Shown here: positions 33,701 to 45,468 of the stretch, one piece after another
How positions within the stretch are numbered: position 1 is the stretch's first letter
Layout: the number at the start of each line of letters is the position of its first letter
Assembly (NCBI GenBank): GCA_016584495.1
Contig: WAID01000009.1
Coordinates: forward strand, 620,001-684,000
DNA length: 64,000 nucleotides
Reading direction: 5' to 3'
Origin: Celoporthe dispersa
Lineage: Eukaryota; Ascomycota; Sordariomycetes; Diaporthales; Cryphonectriaceae
The notes under the pieces: generated by a model
The model's input: the letters and a program-made list of their open reading frames with translations, nothing else
What the model was told of the DNA's origin: nothing
The model's database searches: none
Position numbers and translations under genes: made by a program

Positions 33701-36466
33701 ATGGACGAGTTCCACATGACCAGCGGTAAGATCGAGCCTTTTCCCAACAACAGACATGCAGCCTTGACCTCACCAAAATGCTGCTGACCCGGGTCCTTTT
33801 CAGGGTTCCATGACCTCTCTATCACTGGCGACCAGTACCAGACCGCAGCAGACCTGGATCCTGAGGTCCCGCCCCCGCCAAAGATCACCAGTGAGGCTGT
33901 TGTCACCACAGACATCACAGCCCTGTTTGCTGAGGCTGCTAAGAGTGGGCTCTCTCTCCATACTTTCCTGACCCCCCTTGCACCCATCCCAGACTGACTG
34001 GTGCGCAGCCCTCGAGCCAGGCGAGCTGGTCAAGGATGGCTATTTCACTCTCTTCGAGGCCGTCGGGGCTCTCGAGGTATTTCCCCAGAACCCCTTCCAG
34101 CCTGGGCCGGCCCTGCGTGCCCCGGGCCTCCCTGCGATGAGATGCTGACTGCTGCAGATCATGGATCCGAAGATGGACAGCGGCTGCCTCGCCCCTGGAG
34201 AGCCCCTGGAAGAGAAGATCAAGGTTGATGTCCCTCTCATGCCGGAGGAGGTCCTGGGGATCATCGACCAGCTGCTCTGCCACGAGGTATGCCTCTCCCC
34301 GGCCGGGAGCCTCCTCCAATGTTTTCGCTGACGTGAAACAAGATGGCTTGGCACCTGGGATACCCGCTGTCTCAGACACTGTTCACCAGCATCCACCTCG
34401 AGTCGATCATGATGCCACCCCCTGATAGCCTGGAGGATGCGTACTTCACACGTGTCGAGGGCGACGACGCACACACAGATCGTATGCTCCGCATTCTGAG
34501 GGCTTATTGCCTGGGCCTGCTGAAGGCGTGTCGGTGTGTCAACGAGCGCATCAAGTTCGAGCACTACTACGAGGTAAGTCCTACCACCCCGGAAAGACAT
34601 ACGCTCGTACCGACTAAATGAACATGTGTGCCAGGAAGAGGACTTCGTGACAAACACCTATCACCGATCCCTCCTCGACAACATACCGGGGAAGGAGGTG
34701 TTTGATGAGATCCGAGATGCTCGAGATGTCCTCCATGGCATGTCGCGCGAGCTCGGTGCAGAGATGGCCCAGGCCCTGGACTTCAGGCTCGAGCTGAGAT
34801 ACGCATTCCTCCGGGCCATCGAGCTCTCCGAGCTGAGAACCCACCCCGAATCTCTCAAGACGCCATGGGTGGAGATGAAGGCCATCCTGGACCCCATCTC
34901 CAGATCACACTCGCTCGGCACCCCATGCCCCCAGTTCTTCAGCGCAAAGCTTCAGCGGCGCCTCGCCAGCACGATGCCACCACGGCCGGTCGTCCAGCTG
35001 AGCTTTGAGGAGGCGATCTCGCACTTCAGGCGGCTTGCCGTGGACGGTCTCGAGGTCGCCGACGTGCTGAAATACACCGACTCGCAAAGTCTCCTGGTAT
35101 GCCACGATGGGTCTGTGACGCGCAAACTTCACTTCATGGCTAACGTGCGCGCACACAGAACTTCGTTCTGACCTTCCAGGCGAAGAAGCCACAACCTCTA
35201 GTCTACATCCGGACCCTCCTGCAGAATTACGTCTTCAAGGACATGGTGTTGCTTGGCTCACTCAGCATCCGGCAGGTCTTTGATGACGACTTGTCCCTCG
35301 TCGTCCTTCCCTCCAGTCTGCTTCTCGACCGCGCAAACGACAACGTCGAGGCCGTTAATGATCCGAGATACGCCATTGCGCATCAGATGGAAGTCTTTCG
35401 CCAGAGGGCGGCGCAGTCCTACCTAGACGTCTTCAGGGCGTTTTGTCAGAACCGCTGCAGGGTCAGACGAACACTATGCCACGCCATCCAGGACTGGGAG
35501 GCCGTCCAGGCAGACGCTGAAGAGGTGGACCAGCTTCTCCAGATGGCCATCGACGAGAAGCCTCTATCCTACCAGCCCTTCGGCACGGTCAGCGCCAAAC
35601 CTACCTTTTCCCTCCCGCTCTCGTCCTGGGCATACCTCTACAAACTTCGCCTGATGGAGTGGATCGTCCAGCTCGGCTTCGAGCTGGAGGTGTACCAGCC
35701 AGACGAGCTTGCAGGCATGTACTGGTACCTCAGCTACCTCACGCGGATCCAGGCCGGTCACGTCGAGCGCATCAAGGCTTTCGCGGTGCGGACGCTGAAC
35801 GAGCTGCGTGCGAGGTCCGCCGCGGTGGCCGCAGCCCGAGAGCAACAGGTTACGCGCTCGCTGTCCTACCTCCGCGCAACCCTTCTCGAGGCTGCCGTCA
35901 CCTGGGAGCTCGCCGACGCCCTGTCATCCATCTACACACTGCTGTATGACCGACTCGAACTTGTCAGCCCACCCCCGCGGCCCTACTCCACAGATGAGCT
36001 ACGCTACGAGATCCGCATGCGCCCCTTTATACCCATCGAGCTGCCAGAGCTGCCAACCTATGCCGAGTTCTCGCGGTCGGTCCGGCAGGAAGAAAAGTCA
36101 GTTGCGGTACTACTCAGCACCGCTGAAAGTGCAGTGGCGGGCGCCAAGAAAGGCTACGAGGTACTGATGAAATTTGGCGAGAAGGAGGCCTTCACGGCGC
36201 AGTGCCACAAGCGGTGGTTGCAAGCTACGCGGGCTGGCTTCAAGAGCGCCATCCAGGCGGGCCTAGCAGTGTCGACACTGAAGAGGGTGGTGGATGCGCG
36301 CGACAAGGGCCAGGAGATTGAGGTCAATGTGAAGATCCCTGGTCCCGATGAGGGTTACCATGAGTGGTGGACTGTGCCGACAATTACAGTGACGACAACC
36401 CATAAAGGTCCTGAGGAGATAGAGGGGACGTTGCATCCGGTGGTATCGCGCAAGCAGGCGGAGTAA
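33701..36466 (+). CDS. NAA35: NatC N-terminal acetyltransferase auxiliary subunit
   Basis: Large scaffold subunit (yeast Mak10) that anchors the Naa30 catalytic subunit to ribosomes for N-acetylation of Met-Leu/Ile/Phe/Trp starts. Exons: 33701-33725, 33804-33944, 33993-34076, 34158-34286, 34343-34573, 34635-35096 and 35159-36466. The hallmark TLFEAVGALEIMDPKMDSG spans the exon 3/4 junction. GELVKDGYFTLFEA, the conserved helical core and PQPLVYIRTLLQNYVFKDMV follow. The C-terminal half is long and unbroken. The exon 2/3 junction is odd: the only donor near the end of exon 2 (AAGA|GTGGGC) leaves one base too many to enter exon 3 (TDWCALEPGEL-type) in frame. Removing one base gives 793 codons. 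All other junctions are clean. It converges with the esterase gene, 138 bases apart. Confidence 0.92.
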
Positions 36467-36604
36467 GTGAGGCTCAGCAGCAACAGTGGGGAGATATCAC
36501 ACAAAAGGATCAACAGGTCATCGAACCATACATCTATTATCAACAAAGCCAAGATGGCCCTCATACATTAGCCACCTAGCGGGCTCTCAACGCTGTGAGG
36601 AATA

Positions 36605-37720
36605 TTACAGTGTTAACTTGGCCAGCACCCAGTCTCCAGCTGCCTGCGAGAATATATCAAAGTACGAGGTATGCGCAGCATCGTCGTCACCCTGGGCACA
36701 GATGGGGTCATCAGACAGACACCAAGACTGCAACACGCTGGAATATCCCGTGTTCAGGCGCTCGAGCTGCGTCCCAGTGCGCGGATCGATCTGTTGTCCA
36801 GAGTCTCTTGCTTAGTGTCCTCTCTCTCTTTTTACCTCGCAAACTTTTTGGGGGGATTTTGGTTCGCGTTCCAAGGGAAAAAGAACTCACCCCGTTAAGG
36901 GCACTCCCGTTGGCCGTATTGTACGTCTGGTTAGCGACGTGCGTCACGTCGCCGAACAGCGTCACCGCTTTGACTAATTACGCCGCTGAGAGTGAGTAAC
37001 TAGAAGGACCACTTCTCTCCCCGAGCCAGCCTGATTTTTTCTTCTCTGAGTCTAGAAATCATAAGGTTCTCTCTACTTACTGTTGGTCGCGGGTGAGGCG
37101 ATCGGGTCGAGGCCGGTTCCGTTTTGGTCGGTGCAGCCGGTTGAGCCTCCTGACTGGCCGCCTAAGATGTTGCCGACTACTTGAGCGCCCTGTGAATTGA
37201 CGGACATGGTTACCTGGAGGTGAACGAAAATTTGAGTCCAAAGTGGGTGAGGGAAACGGGCCCACCTGAGAGTATCCTGATACAACGAGCTGGGAATCAG
37301 GGCACTTGGTCGCGTACTCTGTGATCTGGGTCGTGCCGTGCGTCACGCCAAGGCCTTCCGAGTCGCAGTCTTCCATTCTTCCCCGTCAGCATCAGCCAGC
37401 CAGCCTCCTGACGACCTGAGGAGATCAAGAGGAGAGGGAAAAGAGGGGAGGAGAGGTGAGAAAATTACTTACACGGAGGTGCCAGCAGCGTCGCAGGGTA
37501 CTCGATATCCTCGTAATCGCAGGTGGCCGTCCCCGTGCCATTGCAGATGGCGTACACGACGCTGATCTGCCGGCCCGGATAGTCCTCCCACGTTCCGCGC
37601 GCGAGAAAGATGTGCACGTCGTCGCAGTCTGTGGCCGCCGCGGGGTTGGCCGGAAGACCCGAGACGTTTGTGGAGAGGGAGGGTCAGGGCTGAGAGGAGG
37701 GGAACGGCGAGGCGGGCCAT
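36605..37720 (-). CDS. Secreted acetylxylan esterase / cutinase-family esterase; one-base frame break
   Basis: Serine esterase of the cutinase fold (carbohydrate esterase family 5 type), secreted, likely removing acetyl groups from xylan. Exons: 37720-37475, 37377-37266, 37189-37081, 36973-36891 and 36790-36605. Signal peptide MARLAVPLLSALTL; one base of a CCC run at 37671-37690 must be dropped to join it to NVSGLPANPAAATDCDDVHI. The oxyanion/nucleophile motif GYSQGAQVVGN is split by an intron directly after GYSQ. The catalytic Asp and His are in SWCLSDDPICA and AAHTSYFDIF. Six or more Cys fit secretion. With the one-base correction the exons sum to exactly 245 codons. Exon 1 uses donor GTGTAA; the overlapping stronger GTAAGT two bases on would create TAA at once. 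Exon 4 uses acceptor ATTAG, skipping an in-frame stop. Confidence 0.85.
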
Positions 37721-39873
37721 GTTGGACTGTTTGAGGAAGAGGGAGGAGGAGTCAGAGGCGGGTGTCTTGGCTAGGAGTCTCCGTGGTGGCCGTCTCTGTC
37801 TGTATCATCGTCGTGGGTGCTCTCGCGGGGTTTTTATCTAATGTCTTCTCTCGTCTCCGAGAACTTTGGAACCAGCAATGCCAGACTCGTCTGCATTGGC
37901 CCCCTGGCACGTTGTATCCCGAGGCTCTTTCATGTTGCCCACCGGCTTTTGTCGATTGTTGTGTAATTACATTTTTCCATTCCTCTCTGTCTCTTTCTTT
38001 CTCTCTCTCTCTCTCTTTAGAATGTCTGTTCTTGGGGCTGGAACATCTTGGCGAGGTGGTTACTTAGGTAGGTAGGCTTACCCAGCTTCCCATTCCGGGG
38101 CTGCCCCCATCCCGCTAAAATGTGAGGACATGGCGAGCTGCACCCCGGACTCAGCAGGTCATTAGTTTATTAAGTGGTTGGTTGGCTGTCGGCCTCGTTC
38201 TTGGGTCTTGTTTTGTTGGGAAATGCATGTAAATGAGCTTTTCCAGGGATTTCTGCATATTTTACCAAAAGAAGCTGGTGTTAGTTGTTGAGGGTTCTTG
38301 GACTGTCTATCTTCTTTCTTTTTTTCTCCCCTTCTTTTCGGGCCCCGAGGAGGACGGAGAGGGTTTAAATTGTTGGATATTTCTTTTCTCCCGTCTGCCC
38401 GTTATTTGCACCTCGACGTTTCTCACTTGACTGTAATGCAGTACAACCAAGTCGTTGAATGGATGCTTCTCCTTTTTCTTTCTTTCTTGCTTTTTTTTTC
38501 TTTCTTTCTTGCTTTTTTTTTCTTTCTTTCTTGCTTTTTTTTTCTTTCTTTCTTTCTTTCTTTTTTTCTTTTTTTCTTTTTCCTTTTTTTTTAATTTTTT
38601 TTATTTTTTATTTTTAGCTCTTCCAACTTCGTTTCAACGTTATAGTATGAACTAGCTATTCTTCTTATCCTTATGTTTATCCAAGTCCAACTCCGTCCGA
38701 GTTGGCTCATTTCCAAAACAACAGCCACCCGACAAGATTCCCTTCTTGGCTGCATGCTCTATCAAGTTTCGTCAAAGTTAGCCATGAGGCTCATCTATAT
38801 ATGTCCTCAAGTTCACTGCTAATTATCTTTCACGGCTTCTCTTACTTTCCAGAACCACAGGCATCTCCTCATCATCTCAGCAACCGCCTCGTAAAATGGC
38901 TTAATGACTATTAATTTTCCTATGGGTCAAGTGCTGTGGCGTATTATAGTTGTGCTATTCTGCCAACAACTCATGTTTCTCCTTCCATGAGACGTCAGCG
39001 GAGGGACCACGTTAGTATGTTCATCAGCAAGGTAGCCAACTCCATCCAATATTTTCAGATACGACTACAGCAGAAGCAGCCACAGATGGCACATGTACAC
39101 CCTGTCATTTGTTGAATCAGACTTTCGGCTGCTAGTCATGTCCCCTTGTGTCTACTATTGGATATAGATACATGGCATACTTCTAGATAGGAATGGCTGG
39201 TGGCCGTTAATTTATTACTCGAACATAATTACATTTCGAATGCACCTCACATCACTCCTCAGAACCAGTGGGAAGCATCATTCATGGCACAACAACTCAG
39301 GTCCCAGCAAGGTGTGTGCCTCCAGATCAGCACTGGACACAGCTGTTCCAGGCCGCACAGTCGAAGCGCACTACGGTGCTGCGAGAGTAGTGGCACAGCA
39401 GCCTATGATGCCAGCCTCTTCAAGCATAAAGTCAATGATCAAACACTACTGTCGAGCTTCTCTGTACAGCACCCCAGTCAAATGGTTTACAAGTGGGTAC
39501 TCACTACACGTGGCGGCGGCGGTGAGTTTGGTATCCACATGAATGAGACAACAAACCCTTCCTTGATACCATGATTTAATGTGCTGTACCACACAACAAC
39601 GGTATCCAGCAAGGAGCGGGACCAGGGGCTATACGGTGCCCCCACCTGGCTGTGCCCAATGACAAGCTTACTATATGTGATCAAGAAACGTGGTCTAGAG
39701 TGGCTTATTGCATTGTGCGCACGAAAACTACGCGGTCGACAGCTCATATCAGAGCTTGGACGCGAAGTTATGCTCTCTTGGCCTTGCTCAAGCACACGCC
39801 TCATCCTCACCCAAGGAGAGTGAACCTCAGAAAAGGCAGTAAATGAGAGCCACCGGCCGACGATTCCACAGAA
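37721..39873. other. Intergenic, no gene seen
   Basis: Divergent spacer between the esterase (minus) and P450 (plus) genes, more AT-rich than the rest. It contains the pyrimidine tandem repeat at 38469-38580 and long T runs to 38620. No coding signal. Confidence 0.55.
38469..38580. repeat. 22-base pyrimidine tandem repeat and (CTTT)n
   Basis: The unit TTGC followed by a T run and CTTTCTTTC recurs with a 22-base period (TTGC at 38487, 38509 and 38531) and passes into plain CTTT repeats and poly-T. Only the G of TTGC interrupts an otherwise all-pyrimidine strand. Confidence 0.85.
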
Positions 39874-41844
39874 ATGGACAGCCACGACATTCTCACCACC
39901 TTTTGGTACATCGTCGGACTGTGGTGGTTGCTAGTCGCAACTGCAGTTGCAGTGTTCATCCATGTGAGTCGATAATGGCATAGTAGCCTTCAGACATCCA
40001 GAGCTTTCGCCATGATCTAATTGGTCTCATTTACGCAGCAATGGATTCGTGTTGAACACCACCCTCTATCCCGCCTCCCCGGACCCTGGATCTCGAAATG
40101 GAGCAACATCCCAGCGTGGATAGAACTGGTGAAAGGCCGGCAGCCTATATACATTCACTCCCTCTTTGAAAAGTATGGTATGTACCATTCCCCCCCCCCC
40201 CCCCAGTATTATCACCCCTAGTCGTTCTTTTGTTTCTTCTCTTTTCTTCCGTCTCTAAACCCTGATCGATATCGAGCTTACTATCCCCAGGACCTGTGGT
40301 GAGGATCGGACCAAACCAGGTGTGCTTCTGTGACATGGCCTCTTTAGACCAGATCTACAACGTCGAAGAGAAATTCGTCAAGTCCTACTTGCACGAGGCG
40401 TTCATAGGATCATCTGCGCCCAATGTCTTCAGCACTGCAGAGGTGGAGGTGCACAGACGGCACCGAAAGCTCTTGGAGCCTGTGCTGTCTGAGGGCGCGG
40501 TGGCACAGATGTACCCTTCGGTCAACGCCAAAATCGATCTGGCCATCCAGAGGATAGCAGAAGAGACGAGGAGAGAAGGATCTTCTGATATTTACAAGTG
40601 GTGGACCCTGACGGCTGCTGATGTTTCTGGGGAGCTGACCCTGGGACAGTCGCTCGGGATTCTGGAAAGCGGAAAGGTAAATCAAATCAAGATCCACAAG
40701 ATCTGTTTCGAGAAAAGAGTGCTTGGTTTTTGAATTTTCTTTTAACAACTCCTCCCAGAAAGACGAGTTCATCGAAGAGCTACAGGACGGCTCCATCCTG
40801 ACCCTGGCCCGCGTCATCCTCCCCTTCATCATCCCAATAGCAGAGTATATCTCGCTCGGGCCCGTCACCAGGGCCTGCACGGCCAGAAGAAAAGACCTAC
40901 CAGCGCTCCCAGGAGATCTTGTCCAAGCACAGAGACGCCGCAAAAGCCGACCCAACCAGCCTGCCGCCCTCCCTCTTCGCCAGGTTCCTCGCCGAGCAGG
41001 ACCAGGAGAACCTCGACCCGCTCGAGGTCGTCAGCAACGCGGTGACCTTCCTTGCCAACGGAACCGACACCACAGCCGGCACGCTCACGTATCTGGTCTG
41101 GTCTGTGTGCCGGAACCCGGAGGTCAGGGTCCAGCTGTCGGAAGAACTGGACGAGCTGCCGGATGGGTTCGACGACAGGCATCTCAGGAGGCTGAGCTAC
41201 CTGGACCAGGTCATCGAGGAGACGCTGCGTCTGTATCCTGCTGTTGCGGGTGGTCTGCTGAGGACGGCGCCTCCCGAGGGGGCGCAAATCGGCGGACACT
41301 GGATCCCTGGGGGCACGACAGTGAGCTGCCAGGCGTATAGCAGTGAGTGGCCACAAGACTTCCTGATTATCACCCCACAGCCGTCACGAGAAGAGTTCAC
41401 TAGACTAAAAACAAAATCTTTTCGTAATAGTGCACCGCGACCCGAAGATTTTCCCCAATCCATTTGTGTTTTACCCAGAGAGGTGGACGAGTCCATCAAC
41501 GGAGATGAGGATGGCGATGATGGCCTGGGGTGGTGGCGCGCGAAGTAAGCCTCAAGCCTCCTCTTTTTTTTTTCTCTCTTCTTTTTCCCTTTCAACCAGA
41601 CAACAACCGCCTTGTGGATCTTTCTACACTGGTGACTAACTGATGTGATTATTATTTCACCGCAGCCTGCCTTGGGATTCACCTCGCTCGCATGGAGCTT
41701 CGTCTGGGCGCGGCCCGTTTCTTCCGCGCCTTTCCGCAGGCCCGGATCTCTGACATCGCTGGCATGTCCGACGGTGATATGGAGCTGGAGATGATTTCGT
41801 TCACGGCGCCTAGGGGACATAGGTGTCTGATCGAGTGTAAGTGA
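39874..41844 (+). CDS. Cytochrome P450 monooxygenase; one-base frame break
   Basis: Haem-thiolate monooxygenase, ER-anchored. Exons: 39874-39963, 40039-40177, 40291-40676, 40759-41342, 41431-41544 and 41666-41844. An N-terminal membrane anchor (FWYIVGLWWLLVATAVAVFI) precedes the proline-rich HHPLSRLPGPW. Conserved parts: C-helix-like WRR equivalent HRRHRKLLEP; I helix FLANGTDTTAGTL with the acid-Thr pair; ExxR in VIEETLRLYP; PERF-type FYPERW; haem loop WGGGARTCLGIHLA, whose Cys is on the last exon and whose loop is split by an intron. Between GPVTRA and RPEEKTYQRSQEIL (40870-40882) one base must be removed to stay in frame, giving 497 codons. The subfamily and substrate are unclear. No neighbouring biosynthetic gene suggests a cluster. 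Confidence 0.9.
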
Positions 41845-42669
41845 GGGGGCTCTGGAAAATCCAGAGAGCGTGAGAAGAACGTATTTCTCGCTTTGAAAGG
41901 CGGCCGGGGGGTTTCAGAGCTACGAGTTCGATAACAGTCCCGGTTGAATGGAGTTGAGGTGAAAGGGCATATTGTGTGTCCCGTGAATAGTGACACGGAC
42001 TTTGCCAAGTGTGCTGAAGTGTCATCCAGCGCGAAACCACCAACCCGATATTTACGATGCAGGACTCGGCACACACGACCATAGATTAAAGAAGATTTTG
42101 ATTCTTGAATTCCTTTTTTTTTTTTTCAAACAAAAGAAAGAAAAAATACACAAGTGACTTTTGGAAGAAATTCTAGATAACTTCTCTATATAGTCAGCCA
42201 CTAACTACTATGAATATAGGCTTATATACTGTCCTACCAACACCTCCAGGCGAACACCATGGGACCACAGGTCGACTCGCCACAACCACATCATCCTCCT
42301 CTTCTGGCATGCATCTCGGAGCAAAAGTATCTTGTATCGTTGTACTCTGTACTGCCGTAAGATGCACGGGCCACACGGCAAGCCGCATGCGGGGAGCAGG
42401 GGACCCTTGCACCCCATGAGGAGGAGGTACCAAGGTACCTGGACCTTGCATTGGCAGCCGCGATGGCTGGTTGATGATGCCCTCCTCCCGTAACCAAACA
42501 AAACGAGGGCGGGCAGTGACCAACACTCTACCAGACATCACGGCTCGGGACCTTGCAGCAATCCGGAATCGTGTATATCGCCACCGACCTACCACCAGCG
42601 GTGTCACCCTCACACGGTGTCTGTGGCGTCAGATAACGCCCCGCACGGCGGCGGCAGCTGCTGGACAAG
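41845..42669. other. Intergenic, no gene seen
   Basis: 3' flank of the P450 gene and promoter of the APC15 gene. A poly-T run lies at 42113-42126. No coding signal. Confidence 0.6.
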
Positions 42670-43924
42670 ATGTTCTCTACGTCCATGTTTACGCTGCCAG
42701 ACCTCACCCCGCGCGATGTAAGTGCCACCTTGTCGGCGAGAGTCTGCTCCCTACAAACCTTATGGTGTTCTGACGGGACCTCTCCAGCCTCATGACCTCT
42801 GGTACCTCTCGCGCCACGCGCCGGCCAGCGTCCCGCACCACCTTCTCATCAACAGCAGCAGCAGCAGCAGCAACAACAACAACAGCAGCAGCAACAACAA
42901 CAATACCCATAGCCCATCCGCCCCGCACGAGAACACCAACAATAACAATAACAATGCAGCGCAGCAGCAGCTCAACCCGCGCGAGCGCGACCACCGGCGC
43001 GCGATGGTCGAGCGTACCACCCTCGCGCGACTGAGGCACGATGAGGCCCTCATGGAGCGGCGCCGGGCGAACATCTCCAACTACGGAAGCGGGTGGCTGA
43101 AGCCGCCAGGGGTACCTAAGACGCTGTTCCAGATGCGCGAGGAGCGACGCGAGGCGGAGGAGCACGCGGAGGCCATGCGACGGGAGGCGCAGATGCAGGC
43201 GGAGATGGCGGAGGCGGGGCTGGGGGAGGACGAGCCGATGCTGGAGGACGGAGAGGGCGAGCAAGACCTGGATGAGGACATCCCCGATGGAGAGGGCTTT
43301 GGTTTCGACGGGGAGGACAGCATGGACGGCGAAGAGGAGGACGAGGGCGAGGAGGAGACGGTGGACGGCAGTGAGGGCGGGGACCACGCGGGCGCGGTGT
43401 CGCTCAGCCCCGCGCGTGCGGAGGTGCGGGACCTGCGGGCCGCCGAGGACCGGGTGAGGGAGATGATAGCACGGGGACAGGAGCAAGACTACGACACGAG
43501 CGACTTCTTCGCCGGTGCGGGCGACCGGGAGCAGATGCTGGAGGAGGACGACCTCGAGCCCGCCCAGGAGGACGCGCCTGACATGAACGCGGACATTAGT
43601 ATGGCCATGGACATGGACATGGATGCTGACCTGGACGAGGGCATACCCGAGGGCGGCGACGTCGACGGCGACGATCTGTACGAGCACACCGACTCGGACG
43701 AGGAGGTGAGCGAGGACGAGACGCGGGATATCAGCTTCGCCGGCCGGAGCTCAGTCGGCGTCCGGCCGCACGGGTCTCGGCTGCGGAGGAGCATGCCGAG
43801 GAGCAGCATGCGCAGCAGCAACCGGGCCAGCCTCGCGCAGAGCGATGTCGACATCAGCGGCCTCATGTCGGGGGATGGGAGCAGCTTCCTGGACAGCAGC
43901 CCGCAGATGCGACGGAGAGGGTGA
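42670..43924 (+). CDS. APC15: Anaphase-promoting complex subunit 15 (Mnd2-like)
   Basis: Regulatory subunit of the APC/C ubiquitin ligase that controls mitotic exit and, in yeast meiosis, Ama1 activity. Exon 1 is only 48 bases (42670-42717) and encodes MFSTSMFTLPDLTPRD; exon 2 is 42788-43924. Across the junction the text reads TPRDPHDLWYLSRHAPA, the conserved N-terminus of fungal Apc15/Mnd2. The second conserved block, RRANISNYGSGWLKPPGVPK followed by TLFQMREERREAEEHAEA, is intact. Between them is a Ser/Asn-repeat spacer from AGC/AAC triplets. The C-terminal half is strongly acidic (Asp/Glu/Gly) with a basic Ser-rich end. Length 394 residues. Nuclear. A start at 42722 on exon 2 alone would miss the essential N-terminus. 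Confidence 0.88.
42850..42960 (+). repeat. AGC/AAC triplet repeat inside APC15
   Basis: Runs of AGC then AAC triplets, repeated twice, encode alternating poly-Ser and poly-Asn in the spacer between the two conserved APC15 blocks. Such coding triplet tracts vary in length between isolates. Confidence 0.85.
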
Positions 43925-44446
43925 CTTCCGCGTGCGTGGAGCAAGGGCCAGGCCGGACGGACGGACGAACACAGCATTGATACCCCCCGCCACCGGACGA
44001 GCCATGTGACATTGTGACTTGTGTATCGGGACGAGACAGGCCGGCTCCAGCATTCATACCAGTAGTATTGCATAATAACACGCCCGAGCATGGAGCCAGA
44101 AGAAGAGAACAGATACTGATGTGACGCGCACGCATTACAACATGTGAATAAAGTATGGATGAAGAAAGGTGAATCCCGCCCTCTTGCCACCCCCCACCCC
44201 CTTTCCATAGTGACTTGTAGGTTTCCCGCTCTTGTCCAGAGATCGTATATCGCATGACCCCAATCTTGATGTGACGCCCCAACTCCCTTTTCCGTGAGAA
44301 ACATGATGCTCCTGCAGCTCTCTCCACCTGTCCGCCTGCCCGGCGCCCAACCCCCGACGTGGTGTCTTCCTTCTTCATGGTACATCGTATGGGCTCCCCG
44401 GCCCGCTCTCTCCCCAGCTCTTCCTCTGCAGCCGCCCCCGGTCCGT
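43925..44446. other. Convergent intergenic spacer
   Basis: 3' UTRs of APC15 (plus) and BET1 (minus). No coding signal. Confidence 0.6.
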
Positions 44447-45237
44447 TCAGAACAGCCACACGTAGACGAACAGCAGGATGACCGCAGAAAAGAACCCGAG
44501 CCAGACCCGCCAGCCGACGCCCGTCCGCTCGGCCATCAGCAGCATCCGGTTCATGGTGCCGCGCAGCCGCAGGCGTGTCTGGTCGAAGGTGTCGTTCATC
44601 TTCTCGGCCAGGGCGGAGGAGTCGCGGATCTCGTCGCCGATTGCTATGCTCATCTAGAGAGGGAGGGAGAGGGGGCGGGTCAGCACGAACCTGTCCGGGG
44701 AGGGTGCAGTGCTCGGCGGGAAAGGGGGAGGGGAGGGGGGGAGGACACACATCCTTGATAATCCTCACTTTGCCCATGAGTCCTTCGACCTGGCTATCGT
44801 TCTGGCTCTCGAGCTCGTTGAGCACCGCGTCGCTGTACTGGCCCCTGTGTGTTGTTGCGCCCCCGGCGACAGGTCAGCATGGCCAGCCCCCCTCTCCCGA
44901 AACGGTGTCCCGGTCCAGCTCTTGCCTCCTTGCTTCGTCCGCGGGGTGCGTGTGTGGGTGTGTATCAAGACTGACTTCCTATTCGGCGTCGCCGGCCGGA
45001 ACCCTCTGTTCTCGACACCAAGGTGTCCATTCACAGGCGTCCCGCCGGCCGCCCCCGGGTATCCGTACCCATACCCGCCACCGTTACCCAGCCTGCTCGG
45101 GCTGGGCGTCAACCCTCTCCTGCTGTCGGCGCCGGATCCGGTGTAGCCCTCGAAGAGCGCGGAGCGGGAGTCGCGCTGGTGGAGGCCCGAGTTAAACCTG
45201 GAAGAAAGAGGGTGGTGAGGATGCAGGTCAGCCTAAA

Positions 45238-45271
<34 letters not shown>

Positions 45272-45468
45272 CCAAGGAAAAGGGGGAAGGGCAGTCGTGC
45301 GCGCTACATGCTGCTGCTGGTGATCTGCCCGCCAGACACCTGCTGCGCTTTGTGCTGCCGGCGTCCTATGATCTGTTGCGCGCGCGCGCCTCGGAGCGTT
45401 GGCGCTCGGGACATGGTGGCGTCACGAGGAGGCGAATATGCCGGGGGCGCAACGTACCTTGATGCCAT
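44447..45468 (-). CDS. BET1: SNARE Bet1, ER-Golgi transport
   Basis: Qc-SNARE for fusion of COPII vesicles with the early Golgi. Exons on the minus strand: 45468-45458 (11 bases, MASR), 45197-44976, 44844-44751 and 44653-44447; all GT-AG and in phase, 177 residues. The N-terminus MASRFNSGLHQRDSRSALFE is the standard fungal Bet1 start and only appears after splicing the 11-base exon. A Gly/Tyr/Pro-rich linker follows. The SNARE motif (YSDAVLNELESQNDSQVEGL, then MSIAIGDEIRDSSALAEKM) is split by an intron. A C-terminal tail anchor (VWLGFFSAVILLFVYVWLF) ends the protein. The intron after exon 1 contains a GT/CA microsatellite (about 45240-45270). Confidence 0.93.
45240..45270. repeat. (GT)n microsatellite in BET1 intron 1
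   Basis: About 15 GT units in the first intron of BET1, between the 11-base first exon and exon 2. Confidence 0.9.

Noticed and set aside
39874..41844. P450 as part of a secondary-metabolite cluster
   Set aside because: No polyketide synthase, NRPS, terpene cyclase, transporter or cluster regulator lies nearby; neighbours are housekeeping genes or a cell-wall esterase.
42704..43687. 327-codon minus-strand frame opposite APC15
   Set aside because: Val/Leu/His repeats produced by the acidic GAG/GAC codons of APC15 read backwards.
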